From NCBI GenBank assembly GCA_020744425.1, contig JAGMUV010000004.1, positions 3,038,001 through 3,102,000 on the forward strand: a stretch of DNA of 64,000 nucleotides, read 5' to 3'. This document shows positions 34,949-46,277 of the stretch, piece by piece; within the stretch, counting starts at the first letter, position 1, and each line of letters begins with the position of its first letter. This DNA is from Dactylonectria macrodidyma. Taxonomy: Eukaryota > Ascomycota > Sordariomycetes > Hypocreales > Nectriaceae. Made by a program: the position numbers and the translations under genes. A model generated the notes under the pieces. The model ran no database searches. It saw nothing but the letters and a program-made list of their open reading frames with translations, and was not told the DNA's origin.

Positions 34949-35549
34949 ATGAATTTGAGACGCTTCTTGTCCGTCGCGATGAAAACGATCATCGTTTTCA
35001 TCGCCGTTTTTGTCACATTCCGTACGTATGATTTCTGGGCTATTCACACCTTGTTATCAGAGGAATCTTCAACACTGGCGCAGATTTGCCGAAGCCATCA
35101 ACTCATTGCCTGCGTAGATCTGCCCTCGCAGTCGCAGCCTGTGACCCTCTTCTCGGTATTGAATCTGAATGCCTCTCAGCCGCCCTTTCATCCGGCAGAG
35201 AATTGCCGATACCCATCCTCGCCCAACTACTACAAGGCCCATGCTATTATCTATGAGGCATGGCATAAGTAATATGAGCATTATAAGGCAGTTGCCGAAG
35301 GCGATGACTTCACAGAAATGATCATCACGGTCTATCTCACGCTGTTTGACGATGCGGTGCGCACAGCATACATGAACCAAATGCTCCCGAAGCTGGAGGC
35401 AGGTTGGAAAGGTATGGAAGGTATGTGCAAGTATGTGAATTACGAACGGGCTGGGTGTGCGGCATGGCGCTGAATGTCAGCCCGTATCAGATGACAGTAT
35501 GTCCATTGACTTGGATGCGAAGACGACGATTGGGTATCTGAACGATTAG
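34949..35549 (+). pseudogene. Small membrane-anchored unknown protein, interrupted by one stop
   Basis: From the ATG at 34949 the frame runs 107 codons to a TAA at 35270-35272. It then stays open in the same frame to a consensus donor (GTATGT at 35421). A 70-bp intron with a CTGAAT branch site leads to 35491-35549, ending in TAG. Both exons together are 531 bp, exactly 177 codons, so only the TAA breaks an otherwise complete gene. The product would have a basic N-terminus, one membrane helix at about residues 12-28 (TIIVFIAVFVTF) and a polar exterior part. After the stop it reads YEHYKAVAEGDDFTEM, YLTLFDDAVRTAYMNQ and an acidic end. I do not recognise the family. Alternatives are a short functional 107-residue protein or a base error. 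Confidence 0.5.
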
Positions 35550-37238
35550 GGGATGAATGCACTGCAGGACGTTAGGTTTTAGTTGCGAGGAGCAGTTCCT
35601 CGAGGGAACATGCTCCATGGGTACTAGATCGTTAACACCGAGATCTCCCTTATGTAAAATACGAAGAAAGTTCTTCTAACATAATCGTCATTTACCACAT
35701 CTCGTCACAAGGTGGCAGTCCCAATCTGTGCATGCATATACTTGAAATACATCTATTCGCAGACCTAGGGGCGCTGGTCCATCCATCTGTAACAACGCAT
35801 AGTGAAATGTTGCTGAGGCGCGATGCTGATTCCTAGCGCCTTCGTCTGGAGTACTGCTCATGGCCCATGACACATACACAAAAACATGCAGTAGCTATTC
35901 AGCCCCCGACAAGGCCTTCGAAAGCTCCCAATGCGCGAAACGCAGCGGCTCCAGGTGTAATGATAACAATCTTGCATGTGCGAGGTGCACGGTGATGGGG
36001 TAGACTAGTCGGCGCGGATTTCTTTGTTCGCGTTGAAGCATCTCGAACTGTCATAGTCGAGTCCTTAGAAGGGCGCATTACAGCAATCTACACTCCTACC
36101 AAATGGCTCGTCAATAGAACTATCATTTTGCAGAAATATCAAGGGAAGTGGGGAGATTCAGCCTGTCTATCCAAGCATCTAAGAAAAGCATCTTGTGAAC
36201 CCTGACAAGCAAGCGAGAGTTCATTCAGATCTGCCAACTGCTGACGAATGGAATTGTGTGATGTTGATTTTAGGTGGTTGGGTTGTGGGGCTCTTCGAGC
36301 CGTAGAGACCCCCTGACGTTTGTCAATGCGGGTGAGCGCCCACTACAAATTTAGGCGTGCGGCCTGGTCTCAGCTCCGGTGATCAGTTCAGATTCAGGGA
36401 GGGGTCGGGTCAAGAGGAAATGGAGCAGGAAGACGGGTTTGCACAAGGACAAGAAGTGGCCACTCATGCCGTATTGCATTGCATATCCTGTACCTCGACT
36501 TACTAGATTGATTTCAAGGAACCCTTTTCTTCTCTCTTTTCGTGCTGTAGTGTACACCAGCCAATCTTTTCCAGCGGGGAAGTCCCATGTGAAGTGCCAA
36601 GAAGGTGCCGCAAGTTAGCGCAGGACTCGGTGGCAACAAAACAAAAAGAGTTGGTCAGTCAATCATGTCTCTCAACAAGGGGCTAGCAAAATTGAGAGGT
36701 AGAGCGAGAAGGGCGGTAATCGAACATGGTTTCTCCCCTCCAACAGGGTTGCTCACTTGGCAAGGCTCTACGGGTATGATGCCTCCCCAGATACATAAAC
36801 CGTCTCATCAACCGCTTCGCAGCAACATGTGATGCATCCGAGGGGCCGGATCCAAGCGCGGGGAAGCTGTGCTGGCGTCGGGCTTGGCGAGCCGGGCGGG
36901 ATTTTATTGTGCCTTATTATGCTGGTCAACATGGGCATGGATGTCGAGTTTATTGGGGTCATGGGTGCAACGCACCTTGAGCTGTGGCTGGCGACGTTTG
37001 GGTAAGGCGTGGGGATGTGGGTGTGGGCTAACGATGCAAGCTGAAGATGCATCATGTGCGTGCATGAATGTCTCGTGCCATTCAATGGACTTGTTGACGC
37101 TTGACTCTGCATTCTTACAATCGTACTTGTTGTCTTGCATGTTGTCCACAATGACCCAACCTTGATCGATCCTGAATCCCTCATCCTCAGTCTCGGGATC
37201 CATCATACCATCATCCCACAGGCGGCCCTCCCTTCGTC
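35550..37238. other. 1.7-kb intergenic stretch
   Basis: Short open frames on both strands without domains. The right end is the promoter of the PQQ-type dehydrogenase gene, with a CCAT/CATCC-rich leader just before the ATG. Nothing else seen. Confidence 0.5.
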
Positions 37239-38966
37239 ATGCCGCCCCTCCACACTTTATCCTCCTTCCCCTCGGCCCTCGCCACCGCCTTTGCCGTGAC
37301 GTCGTCGGCGCTCTTCGTCTCCGTCTGGGCCGCCGACTCGTCCTCCTGCGCCAACGATCTCTCAGTGGCCTACGATGCACCCGTAACTGCCGATGGCTGG
37401 TCGTACCGCCTCATTGCAAACAGTCTGGAGCGGCCGCGGGGCATCTTGTTCGACACCGAAGGTGCACTGCTGATCGTCGACTCGGGTGTCGGCATTGTGC
37501 ACGTCGAACTTCAGGATGACGATGGAACGTGTCTGCAGGTGAAGAGCAAGAAGACGCTGGTTGAGAATGAGGATGTGAGTTATACCATAGCAGACAAGCC
37601 AGTCCGCCACCCACAAGGCGCCCATTGTCTAACCCGCCCTCCTTAACTCCAGCTCAACCACGGCATCGCCCTCTCCCAAGACGGCAGCACGCTCTACGCC
37701 TCGACAGCCAACGACGTCTTCTCGTGGACGTACGATGCCGTCTCGGCCAGCCTCAGTGCCTCATCGGTCCGCACACTCGTCACCAACATGAGCAACTCCG
37801 GTCACGTCACCCGGACACTGCTCCTCTCCCGCCGGTATCCAGACCTGCTGCTCGTGTCGCGCGGCAGCGAGGGCAACGATGACGTTGCTGCCACCGACCG
37901 CGACTCGGGCCACTCGCAGCTGCGCGCCTTTAACGTCTCCGCGCTGTCCGAGTCCGCCTCCGCTTCTACCTCCGCCCCCACCTCCACCGCTTCCGGGGGC
38001 TCGGACGACTCCACCTCCGGAGACTCGGCCGGCCCGTACGACTTCCTCGCCGGCGAGCTGCTCGGCTGGGGCCTGCGTAACTCGGTCGGCGTCGCCGAGC
38101 ACCCCTCCACGGGCGGCATCTGGACCGTCGAGAACTCGGTCGACAACCTGCGGCGCCGTGGCGAAGATATTCACACCGACAACCCCGGCGAGGAGCTCAA
38201 CTTCCACGGCTACCTCAACGGCTCGACGGAGCACCGCGGCGGCAACTACGGCTACCCGCTGTGTTATGCCATTTGGTCCACCGACGGCTTCCCGGGCCTC
38301 GGCGACCTCGACACCGGCGACCAGTTCGCAGTCGATTCGTCTGATGATGACGATGGTTTGATCACCATTCAGAGCGACGACCAGTGCAACACCGACTATG
38401 TGCCTCCAGTGCTCGCATTCCAGGCCCACACGGCGCCTCTCGACATCAAGTTTGATGAAGACGGCACCACCGCTTACGTCTCTTTCCACGGCAGCTGTAA
38501 GTTCCTCCATGTTCTCTCTTCAATTCTCTCCTTCTTTCCGACACCACAGCCCTATCTCACACGCAACCTAGGGAACCGTGACGACCCTGTCGGCTACGCC
38601 ATCTCCAGCATCGCCTTCGCAGACGGCCAGCCCGCCGACCCGTCCAACAGCATGGACGCAGCCACACCGATCCTGAGCAACGCGGACCTCGCCAACTGCC
38701 CCGACGCGTGCTTCCGGCCCGTCGGCCTCGCCTGGGACGCCAAGGGCCGCCTGTGGTTCACCTCGGACAGCACGGGCGAGCTCTTCGTGCTGAGCCAGGA
38801 CTCGAGCGATGGCGACGGCGACAGCGACGGCGACGGAGACGGTAATGATGACGAGGGCGAGAGCGGCAGCGATGACGACAGCGCGGCGTCTCAGTTCTTT
38901 CCCCCGCGGTCGGGCGCCGTGGCTGTGACGTTTGTCGCCATTGGCATGGGGCTGCTTCTTGCGTGA
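37239..38966 (+). CDS. Secreted PQQ-dependent sugar dehydrogenase-like protein (AA12-like), probably GPI-anchored
   Basis: Exons 37239-37574, 37653-38496 and 38572-38966 join in phase to 524 residues. A signal peptide covers about residues 1-32 (ALATAFAVTSSALFVSVWAA). The six-bladed propeller of the L-sorbosone/pyranose dehydrogenase (AA12) type is indicated by ERPRGILFDTEG, LNHGIALSQDGSTLYAS, LGWGLRNSVGVAEHP, HRGGNYGYPLCYAIW, FQAHTAPLDIKFDEDG, YVSFHGSWNR and PVGLAWDAKGRLWFTSD. A Ser/Thr-rich insert sits near residues 200-230. The C-terminus is an Asp/Gly-rich acidic linker, then a hydrophobic tail (AVAVTFVAIGMGLLLA) without a cytosolic end, as in GPI-anchored cell-wall proteins. The family oxidises sugars using PQQ. 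No cytochrome b or cellulose-binding module is attached, unlike the basidiomycete founder. Confidence 0.88.
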
Positions 38967-39511
38967 TGAGCTGGTCTCTCTTGGTATCAGGCACAAAAGG
39001 GTACGGGGGCTAGGGGGTCAAGGTCAATAGACTGATTACGTCTGCACTACGAAGTTATGACACAGGACAAGGAGGTTTGCAAGGCGTTAAAGAGACATCC
39101 ATTACAGTATAGCTCCGCATGATAGGGGAAACAGCCACTCTCGTTACGGCTCGGGAGTACATTTGAGACGCAATAAATGCGTATCGTTTTTAGTCCATTA
39201 CTATATTTCATCACTCCCACATCTTCATCAATAGTAAGAGTGATCAGGGGTCGATGATGCCAAATCCCAATAACTCAACCACGACGCTCTCGGCCAACTC
39301 AGACCTTGCTCGTCACACCCAGGCCTATTCCAAAATTGGTCCATCCCTCTTGTAAGACATGTCCTTGGGGCTTGGGGAACCGAGTTGGGCCTTGCTAACC
39401 CCCATCACCGCTTCGCACCAAACACTGGGACGCAAAGAGATGATAGTATATCTGCCCGTTTTTGCCTGTGAACGCCTTGCTCTCCTTGTTGAACTGGTCG
39501 CCAGGTTGCCT
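38967..39511. other. Convergent spacer
   Basis: 3' flanks of the dehydrogenase gene and SEC13. No supported gene or repeat. Confidence 0.5.
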
Positions 39512-40729
39512 CTACTCCTCAATCGACTTGACGCACTCCCACTCGCCCCGCAGGTTCTCCTTCCACAGCGATACCTTGTTATCGGCACCGCTGACGGCAA
39601 GGACGTTGCCGCTAAGTGACCAGCTGACGCGCCAGACGGCGGCCTCAAAGTTAAGTACCTGAGAGTCCCACTGGCCGGAGCTGGAAGGGTCGGACGTCCA
39701 GATGCGGACCGTCTTGTCCTGTGAGGCCGAGGCGATGTACGACTTCTGCAGAACGGTGGGGGACCAGGCGACGTCGCGAACCCAGTCGCCGTGACCGGTC
39801 AGGGGTTCGCTCTCCTGCTTGTAGGACTGCGAAGCCGGATCGAAGGCCCAGATCTTCAGCACATTATCGCAGCCGCCGGTCACGAAGCGTCGGTTACCGG
39901 AGGCAGCGGGCCCAGGGGCGCTGCTAACGATGCTACCGGGGGTGGTAGCCGGCGCCCAGGATACCGAGTTGACGCCGAGACCGTGGGCGGGGAAGGTAGT
40001 ATGGTCGATGGCGTTGTCCTTGAACTCGAGGACGCTCACGTTGCCGTCGGAGGAGGCGCAGGCCAACAGGCAACCGGCTTCGTGGGGAGACCAGGACACG
40101 ATGTTGACCGAAGCCTTGTGCAGGGGGAAGTCGTAGATGCGCTGCCATGAGCTGGTCTGGCCGCCCTGCTCCTTCCAGATGAAGACCTTTCCGTCGTAGC
40201 CAGCCGACGCCAGGATGTTGCCATACTTGGGATGCGCCCAGGAAACGCACCAAACGGCACCCTCGTGGCTATTTAACCAGCCATTGTTAGCAGTTGATTG
40301 CTTTCTGTGCAAACACAGAGCGGGCCCAACTCACCCCTTGAGCGTCTCGATTAAACGCTGGGTCTCGCCCTCGATCTCAAAGATCTTGACCGTTCGGTCG
40401 CTTGAGCAGGTCGCGAGCTTGCGGCCGTAGTAGTCGAGGACAGCGTCATGCTAGAGGAGCTTGCTGTCAGCGGGAGCCCACGGCGCGAGGGTTGTTTGTT
40501 CGGGGCTCGGCAGAGCTGCAGCAGGATTCTGCGCGGCTTGGTATCGCATCGAAACCCCAACGCAGGGGAGGGTGGAAAGACGTACAATCATGTCATCATG
40601 ACCAGAGTTGGAGATGACTTGCGCCGCCTAAGGGGGAACATCATGGGTTAGCTTTCGCCAGAGTTTGGTTAGGGGTGGGTGTTCGCAAGCTCATAGTGAA
40701 GCCATAGCAGAGGCAGTAAAACATACCAT
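39512..40729 (-). CDS. SEC13: SEC13, WD40 subunit of COPII coat and nuclear pore
   Basis: Four exons on the complement (40729-40727, 40627-40586, 40450-40335, 40268-39512) join in phase to 305 residues. The first coding exon is only the ATG, followed by GTATGT. Exon 2 gives [14 protein letters not shown], the conserved Sec13 start, and exon 3 [20 protein letters not shown]. Six WD repeats follow: [64 protein letters not shown] with QDKTVRIW, and [31 protein letters not shown]. It pairs with Sec31 in ER-exit vesicle coats and is a component of the Nup84-type pore complex. It diverges from PEX20 with about 740 bp between starts. Confidence 0.96.
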
Positions 40730-41472
40730 TTTGTCGGATTCAGCACCAGAAGTTCAGCGGCACGAGGGGGGAGTGGGAATGGGGTTTAAAAAGTTGGCCA
40801 AGTGAGGACACGATACCGCCCATAACCCTTGGAGCTCCCTCGCCTCGCCGCCACCTTGGCGATTCCATGGTGTCAAGTTGGCCCGCCCCGTTTGTTGTCA
40901 CGTGACCAAAAGCATGACTTTAGAGAAAACCCCCCACCTTCCTTGCGCCACATGGCGGGTGCCGAGTCAATGGCATAGGTAGGTAGAAAGTGGAGATCTT
41001 AAAGAAAAGTACGTACCTCTTTTAGCGTCGAGTACCCTCGGCGCGTCGCTTCCCCGGACGGCAGAGCGGAGGGGAATCACGAGCCAGCCGGACCTGAAAT
41101 CGGATTTGGATGTCCCGCAGTTGTTCCTTTCGCAGCCGTTTGCCGGCCCGTTTTCTATTCCCCGTCCCCAATCAACACGACCATTTTCTTGCCCGCCTGT
41201 ACTATATCGTCGTTCTCCTTTTGTTTGCTGCCTCATTTTCAGGAATCCCAAACACTCTTCAATTCCTGTACAAAATTTCCTATATATATCACTTTCTCCC
41301 CCTCCACCCTTTCACCATCTGCCCAACTCGCCACTCGCAACAAGCCCCGCCCTTCGCCGAGGTACTTTGCCATCATCTCATCCATCCCTCTTTCGCTTCA
41401 CTTTCACGCTTCGACACCCCGCGCATCTTTCATATACCCTTGCAGTCTTCAGCAGCTGCTCTATTACTCATC
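40730..41472. other. Shared promoter region, SEC13 / PEX20
   Basis: Divergent upstream region. Pyrimidine-rich runs before the PEX20 ATG (41280-41470) look like a leader. A CACGTG-like word (TCACGTGACC) lies at about 40899-40908, a common bHLH site. No gene seen. Confidence 0.5.
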
Positions 41473-42565
41473 ATGGCCGACGATTCATGCGGTGGTCAGA
41501 CGCCCTTTAAGCGTCTCCTCAACCAGCAGTCAGGCGAAAGCAGCGGCCAGCAAGATCGTCTTGTTGGTCGCCCCGGCTCTCAGGCCAATGGTGTAAGCAG
41601 TTCCTGCGACTTCTGTCGCGCATCACGCGTCCCACCACTGACATGTTACGCAGTCTTTCCGATCCGCTCCTCAAGGCGCCCAAGGCCAGGATGGCTTCAG
41701 CCAGTTCATGGGCGGACCTGCGAATCTCCCTGGTGTGTCTGCTATCTCGCCTCAGCCCCATCTCCAGGCTGCCGGCCGCCTAGCTGCTCATGCCACTGCC
41801 ATGCAACCGGTCCATCCCCCAGCCTATGCGCCTCAGGCTCCTGCTGCTGTCGTGAACAACTGGGCCGCCGACTTCAACCGTATGTCGCAGCAACAGCGCC
41901 AAAGCGGCACGCCTATGGCCAATGCCAACTACCAGATGCCCATGGGCATGGCAAACCCTCAGCTCCCCTACCAAGCTGGCGTCGCCCAGCCAAACTGGGG
42001 CTTCTCTCCTCTCTACGGCCCAACCAACGGCGGCTTCGTCAACGCCAACGCCGCCGCCGCCCAGCGCCCCTATGCCGAGTCCGACTTCAACCGGGAGATG
42101 GCCCGCTGGATGGCTACTCATGGGCCCCGCGCTGCCGGCGGCATGGAAGACGTTGACGCCATCATGGAGGAGATGGCCCGCGAGATTGAGCGGAATGAGG
42201 CCCAGGAGGCCCAGGAGGCCGAGCAGGCGGCCCAGCGCGAGATCCAGAACGACGTCCAGCACGAGGCTCAGCCCCCCGACATGCAGTCCCTCTCCGTCGA
42301 AGACACCCAAACTCTCTCTGCCGAAGACACCCAGACCACCGCCCCCAAGGCCAAGTCGGAGGTGTCCGAGGCCGCCGAACGCCTCCTCGAGTCCGTCCAG
42401 CACGAGGGCGGCGACAAGTGGAAGAACTCCAACTTCCTCGCCCTGATGCGCGACTTCCGCGACGGTCGCAAGGACATCGTCGAAAACGAGATCCGCGAGA
42501 CCGACGACACCGGCAGCGACGCCGAGTCGCCCCCGGACAAGGGCAAGGGCAAGGCACCCCAGTGA
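41473..42565 (+). CDS. PEX20: Peroxin 20, PTS2 co-receptor
   Basis: Exons 41473-41592 and 41654-42565 join in phase to 343 residues. The N-terminus MADDSCGG carries the conserved Cys6 that in this family is ubiquitinated for receptor recycling. It is followed by the conserved QQDRLVG block. A WxxxF motif (WAADF, residues 110-114) is the type that binds Pex14/Pex13. The region ADFNREMARWMATHG is conserved. The C-terminal WKNSNFLALMRDFRDGRKDIVEN matches the Pex7-binding part of Pex20. An acidic Glu/Gln-rich middle links them. It works with Pex7 to bring PTS2 proteins into peroxisomes, shuttling between cytosol and membrane. The intron phase is 0 (after NG). Confidence 0.93.
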
Positions 42566-43950
42566 TGCCCGGCGCCCCTCTCCCGAGAGCCGAGGCTGTG
42601 GCGCATCGGAGCGCTTTATACCCAGCATCAACCGGTCCAGCTCTCCGGGAAGCGGCCCCCTCAGAGTTTGTTTCTCTGCCAGGGCGCGCCTTTGGGGCAT
42701 CGACAGGGGACTCGGGATCGTATCCCAAGTCTTGCGCGCATCATCTCAGCCAGATCACGTATTAGGTAGAACGTCGACAATAGGGCTGATCATGTTTTTA
42801 ATACTGGGTGGTCTAGGATAGCATAGCATGGTTGGCAGACATCGTTTTAGGACCACTCAGTCTCCGCGAAGATGAGCATACGGGGTACCCCTCTAGCGTT
42901 AGTGAATTGAGGGGGAGCGAAAGTAGAAACCCCTAGCTCTTCACAGTAGCCAGAACTCGGAAAGATAAAAAATCTCTCTACAAACGCTCACTCTTCGCTC
43001 AACTATGACAGCAGGGCTCTTCAGTATATGACCGATGAGTTTTGCTAATACCTTCCCGATTTCTGCTTGTGGCGTTGATGCCTTGATCAAACAGCACACC
43101 TGATGAACTGCAAACACCCACGCACGCCGGGCAGGTTGGCTCAACAGCGGGAAGAGATTCACTTTTCGAGAAACACATCGATGCCGCAAGATCTAAGCCA
43201 TTGGTCTCGCGTATTGCTGAGCACAGAGAGATGAGAGCGGTGTGCATGTTCAAATGATCTTCCTCGTGTGTTCAGTTATTGGCCATGCAGGAATATTGTC
43301 TCAAATATGATCATTTATGTGTTACTTGTTCCCAAACATGACCCGCGCAACACGTCGAGACAATCGTGGCCAGATACAGCCGTCTCTCGAACCCAAGCGA
43401 GCATGAATACCTTTACCCTTTCCCTTCGCATCTAGATACGTGTTTAACAATAAAGGCCGCAGGCTAAGAGCAGCGTAGTGTTTCCTTTCTCCTTTTGCTC
43501 GCACTCCATCGTACGCTCTCTTGATCCCTTCCCGCTAACCTGGCCGTCTTCGCGACGGCTCGAGATTCATGACATCGAAAAAAACCCAATAACAGTTGTG
43601 ACATGGTAGCAATCGCCCAAACTCCAGATATCCCTTCCATCCAACTGCGGCCAAATGCAAGTCAAATACAGCCATTTCCAAAGAAGTGAGATGACAGCAG
43701 ACCACAACGTCCTAAAAAACAGCAGGTGATTATAGGAACCACGTCGCTAAGACAATCAACCATCCTCAGAAAGACGAAGTATGTCTCAGAGACTAAGGCA
43801 AGTGTCAAAAAATGACCGTCGAAAGGGCAGATGAAGAAGCCAACTTCGCAGCTCGCCGTCGTACTCCAGTCCCAAATATGACATTGCTTCCAAACCAAAT
43901 CCAATGCAATTATATCACGGCAAGGCGCGACCACACCATAGATTCCCAGT
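42566..43950. other. 1.4-kb convergent spacer
   Basis: 3' flanks of PEX20 and of the minus-strand membrane protein. No supported gene. Confidence 0.5.
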
Positions 43951-46277
43951 CTACAAAGACCACCAAAGACAGCCACAATCGGTGAGCTCGAGTCCTGTTC
44001 CCCGGCGGAGCATGTCTCGAACGTGCCAACGCTTGGGTACCGGGCGGAATTTTGAGGAGCCCAGCGAGCTGCTTTCGACAAGAGCTATCTCAATCGGATT
44101 CCCGGCGGCGTCACACACAGGCTCGCTGGTTTTCCCATTGTTGATAACCTTCACTTGACGGCAGGTCGCTGTCCTGTCTTTGGTCCAATATCGCTGTTCC
44201 ACCATCTTTAGGACTTTGGGATAGGATGGCGGGGCGTTGCTGAACCTGCCACCAGATGTAGTCGTCGCCTCTGCGCCTGTTGTGGTGGCGGTCGCTGTCG
44301 CATGCGCGGTGGTAGATGAGCTGAATGTGTTGCTTGTGTTTTGGTTCGGGTAGATGAAGATTCCGAGTTGCACTCCAGGCCAGGTGCAAATCCACGGTTT
44401 GTCGCCGTCCTTGGCATAAAAGCTCTTCGACTGCTTGAATCCTGGCGGCGGCGGGTAATGGCCGCCGTTATCGTCGTCGTCGTCACCTTCATCATCCCCC
44501 TCTTCGTCCCACCCACGCTCTTCATCCCATCCACGCTTCGAGAGTGTGTGTAGCTTGTCTTCCTGCACAATCACTGTCTTGTTGTACTCCATGGTCGCCC
44601 ACCAAGCGGGGCCACGCCCAAGCTCGTATGTGTCATTGACTAACTTTAGCGTCATCGGGCTCGAGATACTAGGAGCTTGAGCTCCCCAGATGAACTGGGC
44701 CTTGGTCGCGTTGATGGCTTTCATGACGAGCTGATAGGCTTCGAAATCTTCGGCATCGGCCTTTTTCGTAATGTCCATGGAATAATAAGAGAACTTGATA
44801 TCACAGCTCCAGCCCACGCTCTGGGTACTATCGTTGAGACACGAGCTCGGTTGCTGGCTGGTATCAAAGGGTGGCAGGCCGTAATGGCCGGTGCTGATCA
44901 AAGTCATACCAGTCGGGACAGCAGTATAGGTCTGGATGCCGTTTGAGGCTGATGCACTGTGCAGAGAGTTAGATCCTAGGGAAGGCTGATACAAATGCGT
45001 TTGAGATGAACAGCATACCTTTCTTCGTCGTAGGGGGGCTTCTTGTGTCGAGTTAGTAGAGTGCCAATGACCGCCCCCATGATAATTCCCATCAGTATCA
45101 GGCCCACCGTCAGAAGGCAGATAGCCCAGTATGGAACGATTCCCCACAGCTTCTTCTTTGCCCGCCGTTGCCACTTGTTGACAGTAGGCTTTTCAGCGAC
45201 ATCTCGAGCCGCAGTATTCACGTCGTGCTGGCTAGCCTCTGACGCATTGCTCCTCATCGAGGGGCGTGTGCGTGGCATGCCGATGTCATCCTCGATCGAC
45301 GAGAACTCTGGGTCACGAGTGGCTCTGCCTATTCCCCCAGCACCTGCAATTGAGCGATTCGGAGAGGCGGGTTCGGCGGCAGGTGTGGCATCAGTGAGCA
45401 CAGTCGTCTCGGTGGCTTCCGTGGATACTACAGGTGATGTAGGCTTAGGTACGAAGGCGTTTTCGGCATATCTGGTGTAAGGTGGTAGTTCCTCCAAGTG
45501 GCCTAACGGACCGATCATATCGCCAGCTTCCTCTCCGTCGGGACCAAGTTGCCGCTGGTAATTCCCTCCCATGCCGTTGAATCCGACGGGGATGGGGTCT
45601 GTGGAGGATTCACCCGTGGGTACGGTGCTTTGAGGGTAGAGCGTGTACGGATGGGTCGGACCACGAGGGCCATTGTACGATCGATCCTCGGGGATAATGG
45701 CGGCGGCCGCAGCAGCCGTGGTAGATGTGGTTGCAACACTCATAGTACGTTGAGGATACATCTGGTACGGGTGTGAAGGGCCTGAGGGGCCTTGGTAAGG
45801 ACTCTCGATTCTCATGACCGGGGCATCGGAAGACATGCTCGACACACGGCCAATGTGGGATTGGCCCGCCGCGGAGGCACTTGTTCCCTCATTGCGGAGG
45901 GCGAGAGAGTCGTGGCTTCGGGGTGGCTTCGAAATGCTCGACGGACGATTCCTCATGTCTGATTTCTGGACTGGAGAGGCATCAAGACTAAGTGCAAGCG
46001 GCTGGAGAGGAGTACCGATCGGGGGGAGCTGTGGTGCCAGAGAAGGTGGCGTGGAAGGGGTATAATGGGTATAGTTTTCGGATGGTTGTTGAGAAGACGA
46101 AGGCGTTGCGGAAGAGGAGGAAGCTTGATCGGATGGTCGAAAGCCGTCAGCGACCATCATGGCGCTCAAGTCATAGTCATCGTCGTCGGTCGCGCCATGG
46201 GCGGTGGAAAGGCCCATGGAACGCCGGACAGAGGAGCGGCGCTCGAAGTTAGAGGCCTTGCCGTTAGAAGGGTCCAT
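43951..46277 (-). CDS. Large single-pass membrane protein of unknown function (DUF7820-like)
   Basis: Exons 46277-45019 and 44956-43951 on the complement join in phase to 754 residues. The N-terminal ~370 residues are Ser/Pro/Thr-rich and disordered, with two related motifs, SPYQGPSGPSHPYQMYPQ and YNGPRGPTHPYTLYPQ. A basic stretch (RRAKKK) leads into one membrane helix at about residues 380-405 (AICLLTVGLILMGIIMGAVIGTLL). The outer part holds SVGWSCDIKF, NDTYELGRGPAWWATMEYNKT, an Asp-rich loop with a duplicated RGWDE word, and a Cys-containing end (CGCLWWSL). Orientation by positive-inside would put the C-terminal half outside. Resemblance to fungal DUF7820 proteins is from memory, not a search. 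Function is unknown. Confidence 0.82.

Noticed and set aside
37761..38510. 249-codon minus-strand frame antisense to the PQQ-type dehydrogenase
   Set aside because: Val/Ala/Gly-rich shadow of the sense gene, with no independent start context or domain.
41780..42700. Long minus-strand open frame antisense to PEX20
   Set aside because: It is a mirror of GC-rich PEX20 codons; the sense strand carries the recognised Pex20 motifs and phase-correct intron.
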